Part shown: positions 1 to 8,539 of the stretch, one piece after another
Layout of the letters: every line of letters starts with the position of its first letter
How positions within the stretch are numbered: the first letter of the stretch is position 1
NCBI GenBank assembly: GCA_016709875.1
Contig: JADJLZ010000001.1
Span: 124,001-188,000, forward strand
Direction: 5' to 3'
Source: Planctomycetota bacterium
GTDB lineage: Bacteria; Planctomycetota; UBA1135; GCA-002686595
Length of the DNA stretch: 64,000 nucleotides
Translations under genes and position numbers: made by a program
Notes under the pieces: model-generated
What the model saw: only the letters and a program-made list of their open reading frames with translations
Databases searched by the model: none
What the model was told of the DNA's origin: nothing

Positions 1-322
1 TCGCATCTTCGACGAACAGGCTCGCGTGCAGCCGGTCGGCCGAGGCGGCGGGCAGCACGTGCCGGATCTTCGCGTCGCGCAGGCGCAGGTCGAGCAGGCT
101 CGCGACGTCGGCGGCCATCGTGTCCTGCAAGAGCACCATGTGCAGCGAGACGCTGCGCGGTCCAGCCCCCTCCTCGGGCGGCGTGGCGACGATCTCGATG
201 TCGATCGTGCTGCCGCTCTCGGGGGCGATGCGCCCGTCGAGCTTGAGTTGCAGCGTGCTCTGTGCGGACGCGGGGAGGGCGAAAAGGAAGAGCGCGACGA
301 GGCGCGTGAGCCAGGTCAGCAT
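1..322 (-). CDS. secreted protein of unknown function, N-terminal part only
   Basis: The reading frame starts at the ATG at 322 and runs off the left edge of the window, so only about 107 residues are visible. The first 20 residues form a clear signal peptide (MLTWLTRLVALFLFALPASA, predicted cleavage before QST). The following mature part has alternating hydrophobic residues that suggest a beta-rich domain. No family was recognised. It is the last gene of a minus-strand run, downstream of two tRNA-Gln genes. That the product is exported is inferred from the signal peptide; function is unknown. Confidence 0.6.
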   Translation of the reverse strand, partial: MLTWLTRLVALFLFALPASAQSTLQLKLDGRIAPESGSTIDIEIVATPPEEGAGPRSVSLHMVLLQDTMAADVASLLDLRLRDAKIRHVLPAASADRLHASLFVEDA

Positions 323-397
323 GCGGGGGATCCTCGGCTACGGATGGAGACGCCCGGGATCGACGCGCGAGCGCGTCCGATCTTCCGCTCTGCGCGC

Positions 398-472
398 TGG
401 TTACCCCGCCTGGACTCGAACCAGAACTAACAGGACCAAAACCTGTTGTGCTACCGATTACACCACGGGGTA
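398..472 (-). tRNA. tRNA-Gln (anticodon UUG)
   Basis: The minus strand folds as a complete cloverleaf. The acceptor stem TACCCCG pairs with CGGGGTA. The anticodon stem ACAGG/CCTGT encloses the loop TTTTGGT, giving anticodon TTG (reads CAA). The T-arm loop is TTCGAGT. The discriminator base is A and the terminal CCA is encoded at 398-400. It lies 28 bp downstream of a second tRNA-Gln, so both are probably cut from one transcript. Confidence 0.95.
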
Positions 473-500
473 GAGCTGGCGGAGACCTGCGCGCCGGGAT

Positions 501-574
501 TGGTTACCCCGCAAGGATTCGAACCTTGACTAAGAGGACCAGAACCTCTTGTGCTACCGTTACACCACGGGGTA
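501..574 (-). tRNA. tRNA-Gln (anticodon CUG)
   Basis: The acceptor stem TACCCCG/CGGGGTA and the D arm are nearly identical to the neighbouring tRNA, but the anticodon stem AGAGG/CCTCT encloses the loop TTCTGGT, giving anticodon CTG (reads CAG). The T loop is TTCGAAT and CCA is encoded at 501-503. It is one base shorter than its neighbour in the D loop. The two genes together cover both glutamine codons and look like an old tandem duplication that diverged in the anticodon and T arms. Confidence 0.95.
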
Positions 575-620
575 GCCCGGCGAAGAAGGCGCGGCAGGAT
601 ATCGAAGCAGGCCGGGGGGG

Positions 621-1856
621 TCAATCCAGCAGACGCCGGCGAGCGAGGTCGAGCGCCGTTTGCGCGGCGAATTCCCGGATCAGGTCGCGCCCGCGCACCA
701 CGAAGCGCCTTTCCGTGCTCTGGAGCACGCCGTCGAGGCAGGTGGCGAAGCAGACCAGGCCCACGGGCTTCTCCGGCGTTCCCCCCTCCGGCCCGGCGAT
801 GCCCGTGATCGCGATCGAGAGGCGCGCCCCTGAGCGCTGCGCCGCGCCGCGCGCCATCGCCTCGGCGACCGGCAGGCTGACGGCTCCGTGCTCCTCGAGC
901 AGCGCCGGATCGACGCCCAGCAGGTCCTGCTTGGCCGCGTTGGCGTAGCTGACAAAACCCCAGCCGAAGACGGCGCTGATGCCGGGGAACTGCGTCAGGC
1001 GCTGCGCGAGCAGGCCGCCGGTGCACGACTCCGCGGTCGCGACCGTGATGCCGCGCTCGAGCAGCAGGTCGGCGAGCACGCGCGCCTGGTCGCCGCTCTT
1101 CTCGCTGAAGATCCACTCGCCGAAGCGCTCGCGGAATTCGTCCGCGCGCGCGGCGAGGCGCGCCGCGTCGGCGGAGGCGAGCTGCGCGCTGAGCACGCCC
1201 GAGTGCGCCGTCACGCCCAAGAGCGGATCGGCATCGCGCGCCATCCAGTCGCCGCAGCGGTCCGCGAAGTTCGATTCGGGCAGGCCGAAGAGGTAGAAGC
1301 GCGCGAGCTCGCGTGCTGGCCGCGGCGGCAGTGCGCGCTCCAGTCGCGGGCGCAATTCGTCGGTGAACATGCGCTGCATTTCGCGCGGCGGGCCGGGCAG
1401 CGCCGCGACCAGCGCGCCCGCGCAGCGCAAGAGGAAGCCCGGCGCCGTTCCCACGGCGTTGGGCAGCAGCTCGGCGCCGCGCGGCAGGAAGGCCTGGCGC
1501 CGATTCGACTCGGAGAAGGGCCGGCCGCGCGCGGCGAGCCACTCGCGCAGCGTCGCGAGTGCGCCCGCGTCCTCCACGAGCTCGACGCCCGCCGCCGCCG
1601 CCAGCGCCGCGCGCGTCACATCGTCGAGCGTCGGCCCGAGGCCACCGGTCACGACCAGCAACTCGAGCTCGCGCCCGGCCTGCTCGGCGAGGGCGCGCAG
1701 CCCCGCCTCGTCGTCGCCGATCACGAGCATGCGCCGCGTTTCGACGCCCAGCTCGCCCAGCTCGCGCGCGAGCCAGGCAGAGTTCGTGTCCAGCCCGCGG
1801 CCCTGCACCAGTTCGTCACCGCTGGCGACGATCCAGGCGCGGACGGCTGCGCTCAC
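621..1856 (-). CDS. cinA: CinA-family protein (nicotinamide-nucleotide amidase type)
   Basis: The product is 411 aa, the usual length of a two-domain CinA. Residues 1-170 form the molybdopterin-binding-like domain, with GDELVQG near the start and TGGLGPTLDDVTR around residue 70. The C-terminal ~160 residues are the CinA deamidase domain with the conserved ATAESCTGG stretch and the TGIAGPEGGTPEKPVG motif. Family knowledge: the C-terminal domain deamidates nicotinamide mononucleotide in NAD recycling, and the N-terminal domain in some members has ADP-ribose pyrophosphatase activity. The start is a GTG at 1856 whose last two bases belong to the tatC stop (GTGA overlap), implying translational coupling. 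The longer in-frame extension upstream is only antisense-free read-through across tatC. Confidence 0.92.
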   Translation of the reverse strand: MSAAVRAWIVASGDELVQGRGLDTNSAWLARELGELGVETRRMLVIGDDEAGLRALAEQAGRELELLVVTGGLGPTLDDVTRAALAAAAGVELVEDAGALATLREWLAARGRPFSESNRRQAFLPRGAELLPNAVGTAPGFLLRCAGALVAALPGPPREMQRMFTDELRPRLERALPPRPARELARFYLFGLPESNFADRCGDWMARDADPLLGVTAHSGVLSAQLASADAARLAARADEFRERFGEWIFSEKSGDQARVLADLLLERGITVATAESCTGGLLAQRLTQFPGISAVFGWGFVSYANAAKQDLLGVDPALLEEHGAVSLPVAEAMARGAAQRSGARLSIAITGIAGPEGGTPEKPVGLVCFATCLDGVLQSTERRFVVRGRDLIREFAAQTALDLARRRLLD

Positions 1857-2749
1857 GCGGCGCTCCCGTCGGGCTTGCGGCGCGCTCGTGCGCCGAGCTT
1901 CGCGACGATGATGCCGACCTCGTAGAGCACCAGCATCGGCGCCGTCATCAGCACCTGCGAGATCCAATCGGGGCCGGGCGTGATCACGGCCGCGACGAAC
2001 AGTGCGCCGATCACGAAGTGCGGCCGGTACTTCGAGTACGTCGCGGGCTCGATCAACCCCAGGCGTGAAGCGAAGATCATCGCGATCGGCAGCTGGAAGA
2101 TCGCCCCCATCGAGAGGCACATCGTCGTCAGGAAGTTCATGTACTTCTCGAGCTGCGTCATCTGCTTGACCTTGTCCCAGGGCAGCGTGGTGGCCAGGTA
2201 GAACATCCCCGTCGGGATGATCAGGAAGAAGCAGAACAGCACGCCCGAGACGAAGAGCAGCACGCTGGCGGGGAAGTAGCGCACGATCGAGCGTTTCTCG
2301 TGCTTGTAGAGGCCCGCGCCGACGAACTGCCAGATCTCCCACAGCACGAAGGGCCCGCCCAGGAAGAGTGCGAAGTAGAGCGAGTTGTTGAGCACGAAGA
2401 AGAAGCTCTCGCCGATGCCGAACATGACCGGCCGCTCGTCCACGGGATCGAGCAGGCGCTTGTCCGCGGGATCGGCACTCTGGAAGAAGTCCGTGCGCTT
2501 CTTCGTCGTCTGCGGCAGCGCGAGCTCCGCTTCCGCCGTCTCGACCAGCGAGGCGTTGATCTGCTGCGCCGCGTCGCGGTAGGGCCAGAGCACCCAATCG
2601 GCGATGTCCTCCTTGAACCACCAGGCGACGCCGAACGCGATCGAGAGCACGAGCACCGAGCGGAAGAGCCGCTTGCGCAGTTCCTCCAGGTGCTCGCCGA
2701 GCGACATGCGCGTGTCCTCGACCTGCGGGTCCTTGCGTACGTCAGCCAT
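1853..2749 (-). CDS. tatC: Sec-independent protein translocase subunit TatC
   Basis: The product is 298 aa with the TatC N-terminal signature SLGEHLEELRKRLF (about residues 16-29) and about six membrane segments. It is the twin-arginine signal receptor of the Tat translocase in the cytoplasmic membrane and exports folded proteins. A periplasmic insertion between TM1 and TM2 (about residues 50-110) is rich in charged residues. No tatA/tatB gene is visible nearby. The gene overlaps cinA by 4 bp. The start ATG at 2749 lies just after a strong hairpin that separates it from the upstream coiled-coil gene, so it probably has its own promoter in 2750-2800. Confidence 0.95.
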   Translation of the reverse strand: MADVRKDPQVEDTRMSLGEHLEELRKRLFRSVLVLSIAFGVAWWFKEDIADWVLWPYRDAAQQINASLVETAEAELALPQTTKKRTDFFQSADPADKRLLDPVDERPVMFGIGESFFFVLNNSLYFALFLGGPFVLWEIWQFVGAGLYKHEKRSIVRYFPASVLLFVSGVLFCFFLIIPTGMFYLATTLPWDKVKQMTQLEKYMNFLTTMCLSMGAIFQLPIAMIFASRLGLIEPATYSKYRPHFVIGALFVAAVITPGPDWISQVLMTAPMLVLYEVGIIVAKLGARARRKPDGSAA

Positions 2750-2800
2750 GGGGCGGGAGGGCGGCGATTATGTACGACGCGCAGGTGCTGTACGAATGAA

Positions 2801-2831
2801 GCGGGCGGGTTCGCAGTGCGAACCCGCCCGC
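2801..2831 (-). terminator. intrinsic terminator-like hairpin after the 2854-4089 gene
   Basis: The sequence is a perfect 15-bp inverted repeat (arm GCGGGCGGGTTCGCA) with a single central base, so the physical loop is three bases or more. It lies 23 bp downstream of the stop of the minus-strand coiled-coil gene. On that strand it is followed by a moderately T-rich stretch (TTCATTCGT). It probably ends that transcript before tatC. Confidence 0.7.
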
Positions 2832-2853
2832 CCGTTCCAGCTCCGAGCCTGGC

Positions 2854-4089
2854 TCAGAAGATGAAGTACTGGCGCAGGTCCTTGACCAGCACGATCTGCA
2901 CACCCTGGGCGACCGCGTCCTTGTAGACGGGCAGGTCCGAGGGCTGGATCGGGGTCTCGACCGGCTGGCCGTTCTCGTCCGTGTACATCTCGCCGCCGAC
3001 GATCAGGAAGTCGGTCGACTTGTCGAGCTTGGTCTGGACGTTCATGCCCATGCCCTTCAAGAGCGGCTCGATCTGGTTCTTGTCCAGGCGGCCGATCAGC
3101 AGCGCGGAGCGATCCCCGCGCGGGTCGAAGAGCGGGTTGTAGACGACGTCGCCGGCGACCGGCGGGTCCATCGGGTCGGTCTGGTCGAAGAAGTGCACTT
3201 CGGCCATGTCACCCTTGACGGAGGTCACCTCGCACCAGCCCTTGAGCGTCTTCGAGCCGTGCGAGCCCGAGACGACGTGGAACTTCATGCCGGCGGAGAG
3301 GCGCTGCTTGGTGCCGATGTCGATCCAGCCCAGGCCGAGGTCCTTCGAGACCTGCAGCAGCTTGCCGTCGGCGTGCTCAGGCTCCTTCATGAACGGGTTG
3401 AGCTTGCGGCCCTGCTCGTCCATGCGGGTCTGCAGCGCGAGCTTGTCGGTGTCGAAACCCGCCTGGGCGTCGACCAGCTCCTGCTTGAGGCGGTTGACGG
3501 TCGCGTCGGAGGTCTTGTAGAGCTCCGTCGCTTCGCCGACGCGGCGCTCGAGGTCGGTCTTGGTGTCGTTCAGGCGGCTCTCGGTGTCCGAGAGCTGCTG
3601 ACGCAGGTCCGTCTTCTCCTTTTCGGCCGCGGCGAGCGCATCGTTCATGCGGCTGCCGAGCGACTTGCCTTCGGAGATCGCCGTGTCGAGCTGGCTCTGG
3701 AGGTCCTTGACGCGCGCGTCCTTCGAGGCGAGGAGCGGAATCATGCTCTTCGTCATCGACTGGAAGTCCTTCGCGCCCTGGTCGGCGTCCGGGATCGCCT
3801 TGAGCGTCTCGGCGATCGCCTTGCTGGCGGCCTCGAGGTCGCTCTGGCTGGGATTCGCCGGGTCGGTGAAGCCGAGCACCTTCGAGATCTCGAGGATCTT
3901 GGTGGTGCGCTCCTTGTTCTGGTCCTTGAGCTGCTCGATCTCCTTGACCTTGGCGCTCAGCTCTTCCTGGGACCCGGTGGCCTGTTGGTTCGTCAGGAAG
4001 AACATCACGATCGCGATCAGGAAGGCGACCACAAGGCCGACCAGCCAGATCACGCTCACCTTCGCAGCACCACGCTGGGTTCGCTTCAT
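2854..4089 (-). CDS. membrane-anchored coiled-coil protein with possible BRCT-like C-terminus
   Basis: The product is 411 aa from the ATG at 4089; the frame stays open upstream but that part looks non-coding. A short basic leader and one membrane segment (about residues 12-33, VSVIWLVGLVVAFLIAIVMF) are followed by a long predicted coiled coil (about 40-240, rich in E, K, Q, D, L heptads). A globular end of ~170 residues follows, with VVYNPLFDPRG and, later, DFLIVGG then YKDAVAQGVQIVLVKDL. The last stretch resembles the beta-alpha pattern of BRCT-like folds; this is an inference. Function is unknown, and a structural or tethering role at the membrane is plausible. It is monocistronic by the hairpin at 2801. 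Confidence 0.8.
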   Translation of the reverse strand: MKRTQRGAAKVSVIWLVGLVVAFLIAIVMFFLTNQQATGSQEELSAKVKEIEQLKDQNKERTTKILEISKVLGFTDPANPSQSDLEAASKAIAETLKAIPDADQGAKDFQSMTKSMIPLLASKDARVKDLQSQLDTAISEGKSLGSRMNDALAAAEKEKTDLRQQLSDTESRLNDTKTDLERRVGEATELYKTSDATVNRLKQELVDAQAGFDTDKLALQTRMDEQGRKLNPFMKEPEHADGKLLQVSKDLGLGWIDIGTKQRLSAGMKFHVVSGSHGSKTLKGWCEVTSVKGDMAEVHFFDQTDPMDPPVAGDVVYNPLFDPRGDRSALLIGRLDKNQIEPLLKGMGMNVQTKLDKSTDFLIVGGEMYTDENGQPVETPIQPSDLPVYKDAVAQGVQIVLVKDLRQYFIF

Positions 4090-4332
4090 GTCGGGGTCTC
4101 GGGGGGAGAGTCGTTGGGCGGCAGGGGGAGCCGCCGAGGGGGGGCAGGGATTCCCTCGTCCCGGGCGCGAGGGCGCACCTTGATACCCGAAACGCCACTC
4201 CGGCGGCAAGTAGGCTCCGGCGCTTGCGGCGGCCAGCTCCGACCGGTACGAGTGGAGTCTCTGCCCCGGACCGGGATCCAGGGGCACTGCTTACCCCCTC
4301 CGGAGCGCGAGGTTTCTGCTTTCCCCACCACG

Positions 4333-4965
4333 ATGCCCCCTGCCGCTCCCCCTCCGTTCGTGATCGGCGTGCTGGGCGGCATCGCCTCGGGAAAATCGTG
4401 GGTAGCGCGAGCGCTGGCGGGCAGCGAGGGGGTCCTGATCGACGCCGACGCCATCGCGCGCGAGGTCCTGGAGTCCCCGGAGGTCTCCTCGGAGCTCGTC
4501 GCCGCGTTCGGGCCGAAGATCCTGCTCCCGAACGGAAAGCCCGATCGCGAGGAGCTCGCGCGGCGCGTGTTCGCCTCCCCCGCCGAGCGCGCGCGGCTCG
4601 AATCCTTTACCCACCCCCGGATCCGTGCCAGGATACGCGCGCTCCTGGATGGGGCCCGCGCGCGGCGCGTTCCGCGCGTCGTGCTCGACGTCCCCCTGCT
4701 CCTCGAGAACGAGGCCGCCCACGGCCTGGTCGAGGAGTGTCACCAGCTGCTCTTCGTCGATTCCGACCCACAGGCACGTGCGCGGCGAGCCGCCGCGAGC
4801 CGGGGCTGGAAGCTCGAAGAGGTGGCGCGCCGCGAAGCCCAGCAGTTGCCCCTCGAAGCCAAACGCGCGCGTGCGCACTTCGTGATCCGCAATCACGGCG
4901 GCCTCGAGGAGCTCGAATCACAAGTCCACCGCTACCTTGCGCAGCTCGATCTTCGCGCAACCTGA
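4333..4965 (+). CDS. coaE: dephospho-CoA kinase
   Basis: The product is 210 aa, normal for CoaE. The P-loop GGIASGKS lies at about residues 15-22, followed by IDADAIAREV (the conserved D-A-D) and the HPRIR motif. It phosphorylates the 3'-hydroxyl of dephospho-CoA with ATP, the last step of coenzyme A synthesis, in the cytoplasm. The ATG at 4333 was chosen because the conserved domain begins nine residues later and the upstream extension has no family similarity. It is followed after only 6 bp by rho, so the two probably share a transcript. Confidence 0.93.
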   Translation: MPPAAPPPFVIGVLGGIASGKSWVARALAGSEGVLIDADAIAREVLESPEVSSELVAAFGPKILLPNGKPDREELARRVFASPAERARLESFTHPRIRARIRALLDGARARRVPRVVLDVPLLLENEAAHGLVEECHQLLFVDSDPQARARRAAASRGWKLEEVARREAQQLPLEAKRARAHFVIRNHGGLEELESQVHRYLAQLDLRAT

Positions 4966-4971
4966 TCCTCC

Positions 4972-6532
4972 ATGGCCGAGACGATGGGTCCTCCCGACAA
5001 GCAGCAGCCCCAGCAGCACCAGCAGCAGCAGCACCACAAGAAGCGCTTCAAGAAGTGGAAAAACTTCCGCGATCGCGAACGCGGTGGTGACGGCGGCGGG
5101 GGCGGCGGCCAGCACCAGCAGGGACAGCCGCGCGGCTTTCGCCGCCAGCCGAGCCTGCCCGCGGGCCAGAGCGAGGTCGTCGTGTTCGACTTCGCGAGCT
5201 TCCCCGCGGACCTCGACGAGGCCGGCCTCGCCGCGCTGGCCCAGACGCTCGAAGCGGCGCCCAAGCGCAAGCCCAAGGCCGTCGAGCACAAGGAACTGCA
5301 GGAAAAGAACCTGGCCGATCTCTTCGAGGTCGCCGAGAACGAGGGCGTCGAGATCCAGAGCGCGCGCAACCGCCGCGACGTGATCTTCCAGATCACGACC
5401 CAGCGCCTGAAGAACCACGTGCCGGTGATCGTCGAGGGCGTCGTCGCGCAGCAGGGCCCGCACCACATGCTGCGCGCCAGCTGCTACGACTACATGCCCG
5501 CGCAGGACGACATCGTCATCCCCGCCTCGGTCGTGCAGCGCTTCGCGCTCCTGCCCGGGATGAGCCTGCGTGGGAAGCTGCGCGCCGCGCGAGGGCGAGA
5601 AGCACTTCGCGCTGGTCGAGGTCGAGGAGATCGACTGCAACGACCCCGAAGAAGCCAAGATGCGCGCGCCCTTCAAGGAGCTCGTGCCGCTCTACCCCGA
5701 GGAGCGCATCATCCTCGAAGGCGTCGACGACAACCCGCTCGAGATGCGCATCGTCGACCTGATCACCCCCATCGGCCGCGGCCAGCGCGGCCTGATCGTC
5801 GCGCCGCCGCGCACGGGCAAGACGATCCTGCTGCAGATGCTGGCGAAGTCGATCGTCAAGAACGCGCCGGACGCGCACCTGATCATCCTGCTCGTCGACG
5901 AGCGCCCCGAGGAAGTGACCGACTTCGAGCGCATGCTGCCCGAGGGCAAGCGCGAGATCGTCAGCTCGACCTTCGACGAGCCCGCAGCGCGCCACCTGCA
6001 GGTGGCCGAGATGGTCATGCTGCGCGCGCGCTCGCTGGTGGAAGCCGGCGAGGACGTCGTGATCCTGCTCGACTCGATCACGCGTCTGGCGCGTGCGTCG
6101 AACATCGAGGCGCCCTCGAACGGCAAGCTGCTCTCGGGCGGCATGGACGCGACCGCACTGCAGTTCCCCAAGCGCTTCTTCGGAGCCGCGCGCAACATCG
6201 AGGGCGGCGGTTCGCTGACGATCCTCGCCACGGCGCTGATCGAGACCGGCTCCAAGATGGACGAGCTGATCTTCGAGGAGTTCAAGGGCACCGGCAACAT
6301 GGAGCTCGTGCTCGACCGGCGCCTCTCCGATCGCCGCATCTTCCCCGCGATCGACATCAACCGCTCGGGCACGCGCAAGGAAGAGCTGCTCTTCACGCCC
6401 GAGGAGATCAAGCGCATCTGGATGCTGCGCAAGCTGCTCAACGAAATGGATCCCGTCGAGGCCATGGAGATCCTGGTCTCGAAGATGAAGAAGACCCGTG
6501 TCAACGCGGAATTCCTGATGTCGATCGGCTGA
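4972..6532 (+). CDS. rho: transcription termination factor Rho, interrupted by a frameshift near 5581-5590
   Basis: Two frames together encode one Rho. The first (from ATG 4972) has a low-complexity Q/H/G/R-rich N-terminal extension (about 65 aa), a Rho N-terminal domain and an RNA-binding cold-shock-like domain ending in LPGMSLRGKLRA. The second frame resumes with PREGEKHFAL and carries the RecA-like ATPase: SPIGRGQRGL-type segment (TPIGRGQRGLIVAPP), P-loop APPRTGKT, LLVDERPEEVTD, LLDSITRLARA, FKGTGNMEL, NRSGTRKEELL, and ends at 6532. Compared with E. coli Rho, the join matches exactly if two bases are missing (or one is extra) in the GC tract 5581-5590. A TGA at 5561 blocks the second frame upstream. 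Both sides are intact, so a sequencing error or a very recent mutation is most likely; programmed shifting is less so. Confidence 0.9.
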
Positions 6533-6548
6533 AGCCGAGGAGTCCCCC

Positions 6549-7442
6549 ATGCTCGCACTGCCCGCGTTCGCCTTCGCGTTGTGTCTGCTCGCCCAGGACC
6601 CGCCCGAGCCCACGGCCGAGCAAGCGCTCCCGACGATCGAAGACATCGTCGCGCGTTACGAGCAGGAGGGGCTCGAGTTCAAGCAGGGGCCCTGCGACGG
6701 CCAGCTCGGCGCGCAGGCGCACATCGCCGTACCCGAGGGCTTCTACTTCCTCGACGGAGACCACGCGCGCAAGCTGCTCGAGCTCAACCAGAACCTGACC
6801 TCGGGAACCGAGCTGGGCGCGCTGTGGCACACCGGCGGCGGCCCCGAGCAGAGCTGGTGGGTCTTCTTCGAGTTCTCGAACGACGGCTACATCAAGGACG
6901 ACGACACGGACATCGACGCCGACGGTCTGCTGAAGCAGATGCAGGAGGCGACCGACGTGGGCAACGCGGAGCGCCAGAAGCGCGGCTGGCCCCAGATGCA
7001 ACTCCTCGGCTGGCACAAGGCGCCGTTCTACGACCCCAGGACGCACAACCTCACCTGGTCGAAGCTGGTCGAGGCCGAGGGCGAACAGACGATCAACTGG
7101 TCCACGCGCCTGCTCGGCCGCGAGGGCGTCATGAGCGTCGACCTCGTGCTCGGCCCCGAACGCGTGGACGCGGCGCTGCCGATCTTCGGGTCGCTGCTCG
7201 AGGGCTTCGAGTTCAACTCCGGCCACAAGTACGCCGAGTTCACCTCGGGCGACAAGCTGGCGGACTACGGCCTCGCGGCGCTGATCGCCGGCGGTGCGGG
7301 CGCCGTTGCACTCAAGACCGGTCTCTTCGCCAAGCTCTGGAAGCTGATCCTGATCCCGATCCTCGCGCTCGGCGGCTGGCTGAAGAAGTTCTTCGGCGGC
7401 AGGAAGCGGCCGAACGAGGAGGCCTCGGGCCCGGGAGCTTGA
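6549..7442 (+). CDS. DUF2167-family membrane protein
   Basis: The product is 297 aa. A short hydrophobic leader (MLALPAFAFALCLLAQ) is consistent with a signal peptide. The body shows the DUF2167 pattern: GWHKAPFYDPRTHNLTW, then NWSTRLLGREGVMSV, GHKYAEFTSGDKLADYGLAAL, and a C-terminal hydrophobic pair (about residues 235-285) ending in a basic tail. The start at 6549 has a good Shine-Dalgarno (GAGGAG, six-base spacer). Function is unknown for the family; it is predicted to be an inner-membrane protein with a large exported domain. The stop overlaps the TTG start of the next gene. Confidence 0.85.
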   Translation: MLALPAFAFALCLLAQDPPEPTAEQALPTIEDIVARYEQEGLEFKQGPCDGQLGAQAHIAVPEGFYFLDGDHARKLLELNQNLTSGTELGALWHTGGGPEQSWWVFFEFSNDGYIKDDDTDIDADGLLKQMQEATDVGNAERQKRGWPQMQLLGWHKAPFYDPRTHNLTWSKLVEAEGEQTINWSTRLLGREGVMSVDLVLGPERVDAALPIFGSLLEGFEFNSGHKYAEFTSGDKLADYGLAALIAGGAGAVALKTGLFAKLWKLILIPILALGGWLKKFFGGRKRPNEEASGPGA

Positions 7443-8539
7443 GCGACCTCCAGGAACTCTACGTCCTCCTCGCGGCGATCTACCTCGTCGACTGCCTGCA
7501 CGGGGTGCGCCGCGACGCGCGCGTGTTCGTCGCGCGCTGGAAGCGCTTCAGGCTGCAGGAGGGCGGCGCGCTCTTCGGCAACTCCGAGTTCGGATGGAAC
7601 CTCGCCTGGCCGCTGCCGCCGCTGGGCACGCTCCACGTGTGCGACGTGCCCGTGCTCGCGCTCGGCGCACAGGGCGTGTACGGGTCGCGCTTGCTCGAGT
7701 GGGAAGTCGCCGCGAGCGTCCGCGCGGAAGCCCGCCACCTGCACGAGGGCCCGCGCCGCTACGTGCGCGCGAGCTCGGCGCGCCAGGCCGCGCTGTGGGC
7801 CGCGAACCTGCGCGAACTCGCGGCCCTCTCGCCCGAGGCGCGCGCAAAGGAGCTCGAGCACCGCGAGCGAGCGCGCTACGACACGCGCTGGGTCGCCGAG
7901 CGCCGCGCCGCGGCCGCGCGGGAGCAGGCGCGGCTCATGCCCTTCGCGCAGGCGCAAGTGTTCCTGTGCTTTCTGCTCGTGCCGCTCGCGATCGCTCGCG
8001 TGGGTCTCGTTCCGGCGCTGCCCTGGCTGCTCGTCGCGCTGGTCGGAGTGCAGCTCAGCGGCGTGGTCATGTTCGCGCGCACGCATGCGCGGCTCGAACC
8101 CGCCGCCACGCTCGAGCGCCGCGCCGCGCTCGCCTCGGTCGCGATCTCGCCGCCGGGCCTGATGCGCGCCGTGGACCTGCTCACGCGCGATCTGTACTGC
8201 GGCGCGGCACCGCTGGCGGTCGCGAGCGTGCTGCTCGAGCGCGCGGACTTCGAGCGCGCCGCCGGTCGCGCGCTGCGCGCGGCGCGGCATCCGCCTCCGC
8301 CGCGCGAGAACGAACCGCGCGAACTGCTGGCCGAGGCGCGCGAGCGCGAACAGCGCGCGCTCGAGCGCTTCCTGCGCGCGCAGGATCTGGACCCCGAGCG
8401 CCTCGACGCGCCGCCGGAACGCCTGGGCGAGGACTGCCTGTGCTACTGCCCGCGCTGCCAGTCGCAGTTCGTGATTCCCGCGGGAATCTGCACGGCCTGC
8501 TCAGGCGTCGAGCTCGCGCCCTTCGCCCTCGCGCCCTAG
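7439..8539 (+). CDS. membrane protein with C-terminal zinc ribbon, unknown function
   Basis: The product is 366 aa if translation starts at the TTG at 7439, which overlaps the preceding stop (TTGA) and suggests coupling. There is one N-terminal hydrophobic segment (about 5-17), a charged middle region, and two closely spaced membrane helices (about 177-210). The C-terminus carries CYCPRCQ and CTACSG, a likely four-cysteine zinc ribbon. No family was recognised. The last 39 bp overlap convergently with the 3' end of the minus-strand gene at 8501. The start codon is the least certain part. Confidence 0.7.
   Translation: MSDLQELYVLLAAIYLVDCLHGVRRDARVFVARWKRFRLQEGGALFGNSEFGWNLAWPLPPLGTLHVCDVPVLALGAQGVYGSRLLEWEVAASVRAEARHLHEGPRRYVRASSARQAALWAANLRELAALSPEARAKELEHRERARYDTRWVAERRAAAAREQARLMPFAQAQVFLCFLLVPLAIARVGLVPALPWLLVALVGVQLSGVVMFARTHARLEPAATLERRAALASVAISPPGLMRAVDLLTRDLYCGAAPLAVASVLLERADFERAAGRALRAARHPPPPRENEPRELLAEAREREQRALERFLRAQDLDPERLDAPPERLGEDCLCYCPRCQSQFVIPAGICTACSGVELAPFALAP

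Noticed and set aside
4972..6532. Two separate genes instead of one frameshifted rho
   Set aside because: The two parts align end to end with one Rho and neither is complete alone.
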